Shown: positions 38,853 to 52,556, counted from the first letter of the stretch. The stretch is DNA of 64,000 bases from Physella acuta (GCF_028476545.1 NW_026732305.1:1-64000), one strand, 5' to 3'. The notes: a model not told the origin generated them from the letters alone. Program-made: numbers and translations.

Positions 38853-41700
38853 ACATAGCAACTCGCAACATCAGTACGGTATAAGTATAACTAGAAAACT
38901 CCATCGTCAAAACCAACATAAGCGTAGGACCAAAACAAAAAAGGGAAGCACATTGTCTTTTTAACTCTTTGTTGTCTCTTATAAAATGATGACATATAAT
39001 TATGCAAAGTTAAAGGGAAAAAAAGCAAACAAAGGGGCAATTTTAAAAAAAAATACTGTTCTAGTAAATAATAATGGCCCTTTAACTTTAGTTATGTACG
39101 TATTAAAGGCCTAGATCTATTTATACAAATGTTTTCACAGAAATGTTTATTATGAGAGTAAACTTGTTCTCTGGGTGACACTCCAAACTAGATCCATATA
39201 TTTTAGGATGGTTTAAATTTTAAGTAAGTAAATAAGAGTATTATATTGTAAATGTATACAATAATACTCAATAAAATTATATCATGTAACGTGGTTTATT
39301 GAAAGTGAAAGGTGATAATAGGTAGGGGTGGATAAGTAGGATGCAGCAATGAAATCCATAGCTTAATCTAATACAGCCTGTTAATGCTTATAGCACAACA
39401 CTTAAAAAAAATTCCATGACAAGGCCTTAACACCAGATCATTTTACCACAAAATGTTTTTATTAATACTGCAGAAAACAAAATAAACGTGTTTGGCATAA
39501 TACAGTCCCACATGTCTATATCTAACTCAGGCTAAAAAAATTAAAATTTGTATCTTAAAAAAAATTATTAAAAATATAAAGTGAACTAACACTAATACAA
39601 TGTTATTTGTTCATTGATATACATTTGTTTGCATAGGTAGTTTTCAATTAACAGGTAGTATTTGTTTTAAAAAAAAATCATATAATACATCTCAGAAAAA
39701 AATGTACATTCTTACATATTCATACTACACTGTTAAAAGTATGTGACACTTCACTTTCTAATAATCCATAATACATATTGGGGACTTTAAATGGCACAGA
39801 AGCTGGCAGACTAATTACAAAATATTTTCATATTAATCAACCCAGAGGCTTGAAACAAAAAGGTAATTAATTTATAAAAACCTTTTACTTTTATGCTTTC
39901 AACAGTGGCAAAATAAAAACAACATAAAAGTGGATACTGCAGATTCAGTATGTTCATCCCATATACGCTATAAGAAACAAAACAAAATTACGTTATGACA
40001 TACAGGGAACACAGCATACATCAGGACATTGAAAAAACTGGATTTTTCAGTTATACTGAAAGCTACTGATCTATACACTACATAGCACAAGTACAAAATT
40101 TAAGAAGGCTTTACAACTCCATGCAGCACCAAAGGAAAAGTAGCTAATATACTAATATATAGCTGCTGTTTATTAGTAAGGTCACTTATATCAGGTGTCA
40201 AAACACATTAAATTCATGCAATGGCAAACATTTACAAGTGAGTTTGCTACACATGAGTACAAACAGTCTTTGACTGATATGTTTTGATAAGTCATTCAAA
40301 GAAAAAAAAAACAGGCTGTACAGTTGTGATAAAAGAGATATATAAATAATAAACTAAAACCGATGACAAAATTAGTTCATACATTTTAAAACTGAAAGAC
40401 AACAGCAATTTTAATTTGTCGAGTAAGAACATTTTGATTATATTTACGATTACCTTGCTTTAAACAGCCTATATACATACAGTTTTAATTAAGAGGTGCT
40501 TGCATGTAACATAGTAACAGTTTCCAAAGGTGAAGAGGTCAATAGAACATATGGGTAAAACAATAACAATTTCTTTACTCTTGGGAGAACACATATGAAA
40601 ACATGAAAGAATAAAACAGCCAGAGTCATCAAAGTTAATGGAAGAGAAGCTAATGGTTAATCATAAGCCAAAGCTCAAATTTTAGAGGCGGGAAAAAACA
40701 AACAGATATCGGTATTTTAAAAAGTAAATCTGCTTTAAACCCATTCAATTTTTACCAATAAGAAAAAAAATGAAATTACAAAAGTAAAAAATTTAATGAA
40801 ACCCACTATAATAAAAGCAAAATGTTGGTTAAATAAAACAATGTATATCAATAATTTGTTTTAGGCTTTAGGAATTAAACATTATATATAGGAGAAAGTA
40901 TAAATCTATTGTAATTCAAATAAGTTTGCTTTTGATTAGAAGTTGAAGAGACTTTGTAGAATTATGTATGAACACATTATTTTTGTTACGATGTTTACGT
41001 TGTAAGTACACTACAGGCAATATTTCAACTTTCAATAAAAGATACTATAGTAGAAAAAACAGTGTTATGTTGATAATGCACAATTATATATTACATACAA
41101 TTGTTCAGCAATATTATGCACAAGTCTTTGTTCGCAATAGCATGGTGTTTGTTTTTTTTAAATAAAAAGACACTGCACACATAAAGATTGTAGACTAATA
41201 ACTAATGCGTTGTAGTAAAAAAAAGATAATGAGACAAGTGCATCCTCACCAATTCTTTGTTGAGCACTTTAAAATATGTAACGTCTCACCTCTGTATGTG
41301 TTGGTAAGATAATTTATCTAAGGGTATTGGATAATTTTAAAGAGTCATTTGTAAAAAAAAAAATGTTTAAATAGAAGAAGTTAGTCAACTATTAGCTTTT
41401 GCTCTTTATAAGGAACAAAATAAGAGCAGGCAAAAAATTAATACTAATAGTTTCGCTGTCTGTCTATCTATCTATCTATCTATCTATCTGTCTGACAAGA
41501 ACGCTCTAGAGAAAAGACAAGCAATTTAAAAACATGCATAGTAATTCGAAAAACGAAGTATGACGTCGACACATTTAGCGCACAGAGTAGAAAATAATCT
41601 CAAACCCAGAGAGTGCACACAGTTATATGACGTCATTGATTATCGTGTAAACATTCAATACAAAGGCAATTTGGTCTAATCTAAGTGGTTTGCGTGAAGA
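38853..41700. other. AT-rich stretch without recognised genes
   Basis: Apart from the dispersed repeat at 39245-39335 and a (CTAT)n tract at 41463-41493, this stretch is AT-rich, low in repeats and without convincing exons on either strand. Part could be a distal 3' UTR of the minus-strand TMED gene, but nothing in the sequence proves it. The few 60-70-codon open frames here show no family features. Confidence 0.5.
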
Positions 41701-41879
41701 GTTTCTTGCATACAATTCTTCGGGTAGGGGCGAAGCCCCACCCCCCGTGTAAGAACGTCTGAGCCCCTCCCCCTCCCCAACTCAAAAGAAATTTCCTCAT
41801 CGATACTCTATAATAAAATTAATGTGTCTAATCTAAAAAGTGGTTTTCTTGCAATGGGACGGTAGACATGTTTTTTTTT

Positions 41880-42440
41880 TCTTGGTGGGGGGGTGGGGGT
41901 GGGGGGGGGGGGGGGGTGGTGTGTGTGGGGGGGGGGTGTGGGGGTGGTGTGTGGGGGGGTGGGGGGGTGGTGTGTGTGGGGGGGGGGGGTGTGGGGGTGG
42001 TGTGTGGGGGGTGGGGGTGGTGTGTGGGGGTGGGTTGGTTTCAGTGTTTCTTTCAGACTTTTTCCTCCCCGGAGAGGGGTGAGGGTACTTGAAATTTTCG
42101 GGGGGCGGGGGTAGAATTTTCTGGGAGGGGGCGGACACTGGAAAAAGTATATAATTATATTTCGTTGAATGGGACGGTAGACATGGTTTTTTTTTGGGGG
42201 GGGGGGGGGGGGGGGGGGGGCGGTGGAGGGGGGGGGGGTTGGAGGGGTGGGGGTGGGGTGGGGGGTGGGGGGGCGGTGTGTGGAGGGGGTGGTGTGTGTG
42301 GGGGGTGGGGGTGGGGGGTGGGGATGGTGTGTGGGGGTGGGGGGTGGTGTGTGGTGGGGGGTGGGGGTGGTGTCTGGGGGTCGGGGGGGGGGGGGGGTGG
42401 GGGTGGGTTGGTGTGTGGGGGGGTGGGTTGGTTTTAGTTT
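41880..42440 (+). repeat. G-rich satellite with GGTGTGTGGGGG units, partly duplicated
   Basis: Two G-rich blocks (41880-42032 and 42190-42422) are made of 'gtgggggtggtgtgtggggg' units. Each is preceded by 'atgggacggtagacatg' (41854 and 42168), so the region arose by duplication. A partial G-tract MITE (42042-42170) lies between them. Gly/Trp/Val or Pro/His/Thr frames on the two strands are artefacts. Confidence 0.9.
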
Positions 42441-42753
42441 AGAGAAAAGAGACAGCACTATCAGCCTAGCGCCCGTTGTACCCTTCCTCAACGGGCCATT
42501 TTTCTCGTAATATAGATAATTGGCAATATTGTGTAATAATGTGGCTAAAAGAAGTATTCCAAATATTTTAGTCTGAGTAAAAACTATGATTTTACATAAA
42601 GAAACAAACATCTTGGGGCAGTTTTAGGGCTGAGAAATATTTGATGAGCTATCTATTATGAAAGTTTGATTTTACTCAAAAATGGTTTGTAAATAATGAA
42701 AAAAGAAGAATCCACTTTAAGTCCAAGTATACTTTGAAAACATTAAAGAAACA

Positions 42754-42759
42754 TTTATT
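42754..42759 (-). terminator. Candidate polyadenylation signal for the TMED gene
   Basis: AATAAA on the minus strand (TTTATT on +), about 445 bp after the TMED stop codon. It is one of several possible sites in AT-rich sequence. 42460-43202 holds no other feature except a poly-C run near 43012-43029. Confidence 0.25.
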
Positions 42760-43202
42760 CTCTCAAGCTGTCTAATAAAAAAGATTAATTTAAATATAAC
42801 ATTTAATATAAGTTAATTCAAATGTCATATTAAATTATAGAAAAATGAAACATTTAAAAAAAATTAAATGCCAGTGAAGACTAATATACATAATATTGAT
42901 CATTCAATATAATACTAGTAGTAGTACTGACAAAAACAAAAAAATGTTTTTAATATTATTACTAACATTTCTTAAAGAATTCTTGCAAGATACTGTTTAA
43001 AGCTAATAACTCCCCCCCCCCCCCCCCCCTCCACAAACGAGGAAACATAATTTTAATGTGGCAACAAAAAGATAAAAATTTATATAAATTAAGTATGACA
43101 AAACCTCTCAAAGAGAGCAAAAATGGTTAATTTCAACAAAGAAGTTGTATGGATACTACTATAGAATTAACCACAAAAATAATTTACTAGGATGAGCTAC
43201 AG

Positions 43203-46200
43203 CTATGTCCTTGCTTTCAGTGTCCCACCACTCACTGGCTGCTGATAAGAAAACAGGCTGCGGATAACTAGCACCTGCACCAGCCCCACAAAGATCATCA
43301 AGGTCAGCTGAACGAGTGAGAAAAAATTGACACGGAAAAAGTTGGCTTCCTGGGTGTTCCTATCTTTGGCCTCGTGAATTTTAATTAACGTCTGGACCTG
43401 AATTGAACGATCCAGATGTTTCTTTGATCTGTCAAGAATGTTCTGGAAAAAAAATTAATATTTTTTTTATAAACTATTAATTTCATAGGTTTTTGTTTCA
43501 ACAAAACAAGCTAATAATAGGTAGTTGTTAAGCAGTTACAATTTGCGAAATATGAACAAAGCTACAATAAACACAGAGACAACTATTTTAACACAGAACA
43601 TTGGGAAATTTTTACTACACATTGTTGTATGTCTCTGCAAATTTAGATTTTATACATAAAATCCTACAGATAAATTTGCTGTTTCTTTTTAATTTCGTGA
43701 CAAGATTTAATTGAGAATGGTTAGCCTCAAAAGTTTCCCCTTTTTAACTGGAAAATTTGGAAGGTGGACAATTTTCCACAAAAAGAAAAAGTAGATTTCA
43801 TTAAAAAATTGCAAAGGCTACATCTCTCAATGGGGATTTCTATTTTCATAAAAAATTTCCATTATTATATTTTGTTGTTGTTGAAAATGATCTATAAAAC
43901 TTAAAAAAAAATAATTTTCTAAAAAAGTTATTAGAAATAAATAAGCCACTTTATTTGATACATACAGTGAACTCCTCAACAGTCATGTCTAGTTGGTCTT
44001 GTATATTTTCTCCTTCAAAGGTCAATTTGTCATCATCATCATCATCGTCGTCATCATCTTTACCATCCTCAACAAAGATTTCAAAGAAAACTACTTTGTT
44101 AGATATAGTGCTAAATGTATTGTCAAAACAAAATTTATAATCTCCTGATATACTTGACTCAAACCTGCAAAAAAAATATTTTAAAAATTTACACAATTGT
44201 AGATAGGTTGTTTAATACAGTTTGCACATATTAATAATTATCTTAAAAACATTTCTATCAAGATAAACAATTCTTTTATCATGAAGATTTAAAAATATGG
44301 CTTGGTTAACAATCAGCCCTTCAGTAAAGTGTGGAACCTCCTAACTATATAAACATTTTTTTTTTCACAAAGGACATATTTGGCAATAGCATTGTTGACT
44401 TAGCTGCATAATTACAATTTTTAATGATAATACCTCATAGTATTTTCTTGTTTTCTTTGATCAACATGAAAAACTCTATTATCTGGGCCATATACCATGG
44501 CATCAATATCTAGGTCACCACCATCTATTACCTGAAACAATAAAAACGAAAAGTATGATTTATGATGACGAAATTATACCCCTTCACCAATTTAGGGACT
44601 GAAATAACCCAGTTACAATATTATAATAATACTATTGGTATTAGTTATGCTAATTAGGCTTAATCATTGGAAATTATGGTAAATAACATGCGATATAGAC
44701 AAAGATCTATTTTTTCCATTGGAATTTGGAATAGTTAAAGAAAGGGAGAAAAAAGTTTTTAAAAAATGTAGTTAGTTGATGACGGCAGGTTCATCCCGTG
44801 ATTGTGTGTCATTCATGTCTGTCGTTCTCATGTCGCATGATTATGTCATTCCTGTCTGTGTCATTCTCATGTCGCATGATTATGTCATTCATGTCTGTGT
44901 CGTTCTCATGTCGCCTGATTGTGTCATTCCTGTCTGTGTCATTCTCATGTCGCATGATTGTGTCATTCATGTCTGTGTCGTTCTCATGTCGCATGATTAT
45001 GTCATTCATGTCTGTGTCATTCTCATGTCGCATGATTATGTCATTCATGTCTGTGTCGTTCTCATGTCGCCTGATTGTGTCATTCCTGTCTGTGTCATTC
45101 TCATGTCGCATGATTGTGTCATTCCTGTCTGTGTCATTCTCATGTCGCATGATTGTCATTCATGTCAGGGTCGTTCTCATGTCGCATGATTGTGTCATTC
45201 CTGTCTGTGTCATTCTCATGTCGCATGATTGTCATTCATGTCAGGGTCGTTCTCATGTCGCATGATTGTGTCATTCCTGTCTGTGTCATTCTCATGTCGC
45301 ATGATTGTCATTCATGTCAGGGTCGTTCTCATGTCGCATGATTGTGTCATTCATATCTGTACCATTCTCATGTCACATGATTGTGTCATTCCCATGTTGC
45401 ATGATTGTGTCATTCATGTCTGTGTCATTCTCATTTGGCAGTAGTAGAGTAGAACTTCTTAGCACTAAGACTGACTAAGATAGTATAATAGTATTTTCAC
45501 ATTGTTTTAGTAATACTCTTAACTAGTCTGGAAATGTGACTAGATCACTAAACAGCAGGAGGACCTAGATATTGTGGATGAAATCAGCCTCCTCTCACAT
45601 CAACAACAGTATGCCTAGTCCAAGCTAAGCAAACTCTATGAAGAAGTACAAGACAGGCTTAAAGATCCACTAGAAAAATCCCAGAGGTGATGAGAATAAC
45701 AACAAACAGAAGCTCTCACTTAAGATACAAGAAATTACTATTTAAGGGGTGGTTCGCTTGACATATCTAGGAAGTGTAGTAAGCAAGGATGGGGGCAGCA
45801 GTAACTGAGCAAAGCCAGGTACATATTTCAAAACCTTCTGCACAACCTGGACATCAAGAGCACTGTCTATGCTTTATACAGCTGTTGAACAGCAATATGA
45901 AATCTGTTCTCCTCTATGGTTTTGAAATGTGAAGAGTAACACAAATAATGTCAAACTTCAGACTTTCATTAACCGATGCCTGCGTCACATATTATTGAAC
46001 ATCAAGTGGCCTAAAGATTATCAATGCCGAACTGTGGAGAAAAACTGGACAAGACCCTGTTGGCAAAGTAATACAAAAGCACAAATGAGGATGGATTTGA
46101 CACAGATTAGATTTAGAGCAACATCACCACCAAATAGAAAAGTATTCCAAGTAGGTAGGCTGAAAGAGACTCAGAAAAGATCAATTGTTCTATGAAGCAA

Positions 46201-49200
46201 ATGCTAGATCTCTGTGAGACTTAACTATGAGTATGTGCACTTTATATTTATCATTCTGTGATTTTTAGTAATTAGGCTAAATTTACAAAAATGCCTACTA
46301 ACTTACTAATACCACATTTACACTTGTGACATGTATACAGTAGGCCTAGATGTTTAGAAAAAAAAAATTCGCAATAAGTGACTCTAACCTCCCCCCTCCC
46401 TCCCATATATTTATATGTTCTGGTAAAATTAACTTGTGGCAAAGTTATTTTTTTCAGATGCCTATGGTCTAAAGTCTATATATAGACTATAAAGTCTATG
46501 TGTCGCAAATGTAACCACAGTGTAAATGACGTCACGCTTTTTTTGATGATTTTTACCTCCCCCCCCTCCCCTCTGACACACGTCATCACAAAAAGCCAGA
46601 CCCCCCTCCTAAAATGACTTCACACCTCGACCTTTAACCCCTCCCTCAAAATTGCAGTTGAATTTTTTTTAAAACATCGGGATGATATTTAGAATCGACC
46701 CTTTGAATCCCGGACAGATCGTCCCCCCGGCGTGGCCTCAACCAACCGGCGGGCTCGTTGCATTGAGTTAAATATAAACTCAAAACAATAATATAAACAA
46801 TCTCCTTTCGGTCGGTCAGGCCACATACCACGCACGCATAGTGTTGTGTGTCGTGCCTTAACCAAAATAAACTATCTCCCTTCATTATCATTAGATATAT
46901 TTAATTAATTAATTAATTTGCTAATTTATAAAATTATGTATGATGCTATAGCAGTAGGTAAGTATAATTTTTTACTATGTATTTATTTTGTATTTGTACT
47001 ATTAAACATATTAAAGAACATCGTTGTTTCAATACCACCCTCCCCCCTTCTTGAACTCAAAGTTAAACTTTTAACTCCGTTTGTAAAGACTAGCGGTATG
47101 CTGTAAGGCGGCGGGTGGGTAGATACTCATTAGAAAAAAATAATCCACCATGGTGCGTGTTATTGGCCTTGGGTGACCGTTGTTGGCGCTTGCTGTGAGG
47201 AGGAGAGAGGTGTGTGTTATACTCGGTGAAAAAAAATGCACCGTGGTATTGGCCCATGATGACGTCGGCGCAAGCGGGAAGGGGTGGGGGTGGGGGGGGG
47301 GGGGAAGACGTTTTTTTTTTAAACCAAGAACTAGGCGTTTCAAGGCAGTAATGAAAATCAAGGACTGGTATAGCCATGATGTCGAATTTAACGAGTGATG
47401 CTTGCTGGGTCTATCATACGATAGCTTGGCGATGGGAGTCTCGTTAAGCTCAGTTTACATTATTAACAGTGAACTATTGGGATGCTGTCATGCACAAAGT
47501 AACAGCTACCGAATGTAGCACTTAAAACATCGAGTGCATCCCGCTCATTATAAATCTTTGAAATACAAGTTATGGATAGTCCAATAGGCAATAACTACTA
47601 ATACTTGAAGGACTGCCAGAATATATGCATTGTATTATAAAATTAATCCTTACGATATAACTAAAATGTGCATCAAAATATGTTTAGGCTAATGGGATCT
47701 GCATTTAAATAAACAAAGTCAAATACCTACCCCATTCAGTAGAAATATTAGGCTACTTTTGCATGGTAGCACAAAATTTTTTTAGATTTCGTAATGAGTA
47801 GCCTAGTCGTGCATTAATCTAGAATAAAGGGTTGTACTCGATAGCAATGACAATAATGAAATGCCGGCTTCAAATTCCGGCTTCACCGTATTCTTCGACT
47901 AGAAATATAGCTCCGTCGTTTAAATGACCCCACCCCTCCACCTTTTGCCTAGTTGAATATAAAGTTACACTTTCAACCCCGTTAGGATGCGTGAACTACT
48001 GATGAAAAAAAAATCTATTCTGGTGTTAAATTCCCCTCCCCTACTCCCAGCATTTAACTTTGGGGCCATACACATCAGGAAGGTCTAGGTCGGTGTTTTA
48101 TCTCGTGCAAGTTTACTCACAACACGACTACACACTATGGTTCTATCCAGGATTAAAGCTGCGACACTTAGAGTGGGATTTATTTGTTAGATCATTGTGC
48201 TTCAAATTCTGTTTCATTTTAGGATTAGAGTGATAGAAAGTTTGAATTCAGTTAGTTTGTTAATTAATATATTGACCTAAATGTTGTGTACAATCAGAAA
48301 CTAAATTGGTTGACAAGACACATGTGTAGGCTAAAGAATGACCTCTAGATCGAGCCAAAGATGGCTGATTAAGGTTGACAAACGTGGTTTTCAAATTTCA
48401 TGGTGATGTTTTTCTAACGGATTTTATTTTGTGCTTTCTTTGGGATTTTGTGTGATGTGAATATTCAAAAGTAATTTGTAAGTAGTTTTTCACGTTCAAC
48501 CAATTTAACAGTTTGCTGTCGATCTGCGGCCGGGCTGATTAATTTACATTTAGCGAAACTACACACTACACGGCGCCCTAAGGCCGTTGTTTCAGCATGC
48601 CCTACTACTCTAGTCAATTATAGACAACTTTAGAATCAACATATGTAGCCAATACATCGATTTTTATTCAATAATCTCCAAAAGCCATTTCTCTAGGGTC
48701 GTTATTTTCACGAAATTGTCGTTTTCCAATTTGTTGTCAAGAAACTGGTATTTAGTTCACGAGAACGTACGAAAACCACTCATGCGTGACCGAAATCGTC
48801 GATCGGGTGCCTTCACGTGGTTTAACACGTGTCGCCATGGGCCTTTGTTTACATCGAAACATAGCTCAAAACGGCCCTTTTTTTAATTAATTCTTCGAAA
48901 AAATGGCTATGTCCATTTCTAAAAAGGGTCATTTTCGGGCCCATTTTAAAAAACGTAAAAAAATCCGAACTACACGTAGAAAAAATGGCTTTTTCGGCCC
49001 TTTTTAGCTCCAAAAACGCCGTGTTTACGGGTCGCGTGACGTCATCGTGACGTCAGCCGCCAACCAAAACGCGTTGAAAGCGCGCGTTTGATTGGTTGGC
49101 GGCGGATACTATGAAATATCAAGGGTTTTCTCTAAATTTTTACCAAAACATCGATATTTTTCTAAAATCTTGTCTGAACTCTGTCAAAATAGAGTATTTT

Positions 49201-51413
49201 ATTCAATTTCTATTACTATTATAATTTATTAAAGCAGTTTTCTAAAACGCGAAATAACGTCTACAATTTGTTTTCTAACATACTATTAACATAGCTTTTA
49301 TACAATGCAAAAGTTTGACGTCGCGCACCATCTGAACCCCCCCTCCCTCTCCCTCATCACACACCATAACAAAATTACGGACCCCCTCCCCCCTACGAGT
49401 GTGACATCATTTATGGATGACCCCTAAGAACTAAAAAGTAAAAAGGTAATGGTAGGGATTTTGGTAAAAAAGCACTAATCATCATATAAAAATAAAAATT
49501 ACATATTCTTGTAGAGCTCAACAAAATGAAAACAAAACAAAAAAGATTTTTTGTCTAGCTCAAATAGTTTTTTTTTTGCGAATTTTTTTGTGAGGGGTGG
49601 AATCCCCTTACTTTTGCATTGGCCAATTGTGACAAGTCATGGTATACCTGAATAAATTGAGCATAGTTATTTTAATTGCATTTGTATTTTGTTCATATTT
49701 GCAGAGTTTAGCTAGAATGATATATAGAACTTGTAAATGTTGTTGAAATGAATAAAAATAATACAGAACTTATATTTTTGTGTTGGCTTCCTCCCATAAC
49801 CCCAAAAAACTGTGTGCTGCGCAAATATGAAAATGTTTCTAAAGCCATATTTTATATAAATACAGCAAATGAAAGAACTACAAAGTTTGAAATCTAAAGT
49901 AAATGACTTGAACACTGTTATGTGCATATAATTGCCTCATTATTTTGGGCAGGTGAAGTAGAGTCCATCTTTAAGCCATTATGTTATAAAACTGCTGCGC
50001 AAATATGAAAATGTTTCTAAAGCAATATTTTATATAAATACAGTGAATGAAAGAACTCCATAGTCAGAAATCTAAAGTAAATGACTTGAACACTGTAATG
50101 TGTCTATAACTGCCTTGTTATTTTGGGCAGGTGAAGTAGAGTCCATATAAAAGCCATTTTGTAATAAGTGAAATGAAGTTATCAGATCAATGTTTTTATG
50201 TGTGAATTGTGTATGGATTCTGATTTTCAGCATATAACTATATCTAAGGGTAAGTAGAACTTGAATACTTAAAATTACAGTTAGCACAATGCTAGTGTAT
50301 AGCAACAGACAGGTAACCTAGATCTAGGTCTGACTCTTGTCAGTCTAGAGTCTAGTCTGACAAAATTGGATTTTTAGGAAAAACATTCTGCAAAACTAGA
50401 ACTAGAGCTGAAAAAATTAAAGATGGGTATGTAAATATATTTTGAAATAAAAAATTAGATTTGTTTGCACATGCCATAAGAATGCTGTTATTAGTTGATC
50501 AAACTTAAAGCAGGAAGATCGGGATGAAAAAATATAACAATGGTGGCAGCGTGACCTACATACAGTGACTACGTTCGGAGGGGTATAACTAATGTCGGAG
50601 TCAAAATATCCAAAAACAAATTTCATTTCCAATTACTTAAGATATGTCTGATCAGTAATCTACTCTCATCTAGAGGAATCTTTTAAAAAATCGAGATTCC
50701 AACGTATTTGAAACTAACCTTGATACAGAGGGAAGACCAAAGCAGAGACAGCATGCAATCAGGTCGCAAAGCCATTAAAACTAAGGGACAACCACTCTAC
50801 TTTTTAATTAACCTTAGGAAATGACCTTTTAAACTTAATTAATTACCATAAATTAAAAACTTATTAGTATGCAAAACCAAATCTCGTGTGTCCGGTATCA
50901 GAAAGTAATGGGCGATTTCGGGTCATGTTTTTACCGCGAACTCGGCGGATGCCGACAACCCTAGTAATGGCTCACTCTAAATCTAGAATTGTAGTATACC
51001 TTCTAACAATAACATAAGTAAACCTAGATTCTGGTTCTAGATATAACTACACTAATGAGTTAGAAGTCACTAAGCCCAGTAAAGCTGAGTAAAGGCAGTG
51101 AGAGTAACCTTTCTCTGGTTACTTTACCGTTGTTCTGACTGAGTCTCTGGTTCTAGAAATAGCAACTTCTCTGTGACTTGACGCCCTATTTTAAAATTTA
51201 TAGAAAACCCACCTGATAATCTACTTCAACGTTGGTTTTTTCAGGAACATTTTGCCAAAAACATTCTTGACGCCCCGGTGCAATGTCAACAGTAAGATCT
51301 ATCTCTGAACATTTACACCTAGATATTAGTGTAAGGAAAATCATAAACAACGTAATGTCCCATGTATTCTCCATCTTTGAAAACGAAACTTCCGATCCAA
51401 AATAAACGGACAT
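43203..51413 (-). CDS. TMED5-like: p24 family cargo receptor, TMED1/TMED5-like
   Basis: Four exons on the minus strand, 51413-51213, 44531-44434, 44164-43966 and 43442-43203, give 245 aa with matching phases. The p24 family cycles between ER and Golgi in COPII/COPI vesicles and sorts cargo. Residues 14-36 form the signal peptide (MENTWDITLFMIFLTLISRC; Met14 is an alternative, more usual start). The GOLD domain spans about 40-135, with Cys51 and Cys112 (QECFWQ, YKFCFDNTFST) as the family's disulphide pair. A coiled-coil region follows, and one TM helix lies at about 206-226. The RSLF motif follows the membrane and the cytosolic tail ends LKART. VDYQVIDGGDLDID and RNTQEANFFRVNF match TMED1/5/7. 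Unusual features are a run of ten Asp (136-145) after VEDGK and a tail longer than usual. Intron 1 (6.7 kb) holds a satellite and a LINE fragment. Confidence 0.9.
44790..45445 (+). repeat. 39-bp minisatellite, about 16 copies
   Basis: The unit is about 'attcatgtctgtgtcgttct' plus 'catgtcgcatgattatgtc'. 39 is a multiple of 3, so several frames on both strands stay open (Ser/Val/Cys-rich on +, Asn-Asp-Thr-Arg-rich on -). It lies in TMED intron 1, and no splice sites or start support coding. Confidence 0.93.
45540..46200 (+). mobile_element. LINE remnant: C-terminal reverse transcriptase region
   Basis: Broken frames on + show ISLLSHQQQ, VRLTYLGS-like text, KSVLLYGFEMWRVTQ-like text and LQTFINRCLRHILLNIKWP. 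This fits the RT C-terminal region ('thumb' and tail) of a non-LTR retrotransposon. It continues to the part of the protein seen at 12525-12856 and seems to be of the same family. It lies in TMED intron 1, opposite to the gene's direction. Confidence 0.8.
46505..46640 (-). mobile_element. Fragment of the GGTCGTCCAT-type MITE
   Basis: Shares 'gtaaatgacgtcacgctttt', 'gatgatttttacctccc' and 'cacaaaaagccagaccc' with the right half of the 10490-10922 element in reverse orientation. From 46640 to 48850 I see no gene or clear repeat. A poly-G run lies at about 47280-47306. Confidence 0.65.
49125..49427 (-). mobile_element. GGTCGTCCAT-type MITE, minus orientation, left part
   Basis: Reading on the minus strand from 49427, 'ggggtcatccataaatgatg' is followed by C-rich (on +) blocks, then 'cgttatttcgcgttttagaa' and 'ctattttgacagagttcaga'. 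This is the same order as in 10490-10760. Its other end is replaced by unrelated sequence. Next to it, 49055-49105 holds a palindrome (gccgccaaccaa / ttggttggcggc) and two TGACGTCA sites (about 49037-49055). Confidence 0.7.
49811..50165 (+). repeat. Tandem duplication, unit about 180 bp
   Basis: 'gctgcgcaaatatgaaaatg' through 'gggcaggtgaagtagagtcc' occurs twice, at about 49811 and 49991, with about 90% agreement by eye. Each unit ends in the SINE family A 3' block, so an old SINE tail was duplicated with its flank. It lies in TMED intron 1. Confidence 0.85.
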
Positions 51414-52501
51414 GTTCTTTTATTTTTTTTTTCATTTTGGTCCGCCTTTTGCTATTTAAATAAAATAACAAACACTTTAATTTCCTTAAGATTAATTATA
51501 TTTTAATGTTAAAATATGTAAGTGTATTAATATTGAACTGGCTATAGATTTTTACTTAGAAAAATCAAATATTAGTATAAAATCCTGTCCAGCTTTTATT
51601 TTAAAATTGGAAACTGGTTGTGATAGTGCTTATTAATATAATTCATTAATTAATTCTCAGTATTTTAACATACTAATAAGAATGAACATGAGTATTTAAA
51701 ATTAAGTATGGTATATTATCTAAGCCAACATGGGATGTCTTTTTATAAATATAAAGTTAAATATCTCAATCTTTAGGTAAATTGAGTATTTTCTAGGCCT
51801 ATCCTTAAACGACTTATTGCGTTATTGGCCTATCTTTCTCCATCCCCATCCTCACACTTTCTCACAGAAAGCTCCCCTGAAGTCTACCACCCCCCGAACG
51901 AAGTAGAATTTGTATAGAAAAGATAAACTTTTAACTTCTTTTCGTTTGGTATTCATCTGTAATCGTCATACTACTGTGTTCTGCATCGCCGTCATGGCTA
52001 GATGTAGTGAATAGAGTCAGTACTTGACAACAACTGTCGGTGTCAGTGTGTCCTAAATCTCAGGGTCAGCCCGTCTTAACCACAACACCTCAGTGGGTAA
52101 AAGCATCCCCCACTGAGTGAGGGTTACATGTTGTTAGGGGTTAATTAAGGCTACTACATTTTTTTTAAAGTAGAGATGCAAACGCGAAGTAATTAAAATA
52201 ATAGGGCCTAATCGTTTCTATGCTATAATTTAAAATTGGAATCGAGTATTCTTGGTTTTGAGACAAGTAGGCCTAAAAATGTAGTACGTAGGCTATGTTA
52301 CAAATGTACAAAGACATCAAAACCTGTTTTAAAATAAATTGATTTAATTTAAATTTAATGTGTCAATTAATAAAGTTAAAATACAGCTATGAAAACTTAG
52401 AATGGGTAAGGAAATATTAAAATTTTTCCATTGTTAAAAGATATCAATGATCGATTATAGTTATAGTTTTGCTAAATTTTTATCCCGTTATTACATCATA
52501 T

Positions 52502-52556
<55 letters not shown>

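Noticed and set aside
41808-42611. 267-codon Pro/His/Thr-rich frame on the minus strand
   Set aside because: It is the complement of the GGTGTGTGGGGG satellite and has no family features or splice support.
46646-46891. 81-codon minus-strand frame containing a GWLRPRRGDDLSG stretch
   Set aside because: Composition is more coding-like than its surroundings, but no homologue, splice context or conserved motif was recognised. It may be part of a SINE-like repeat.
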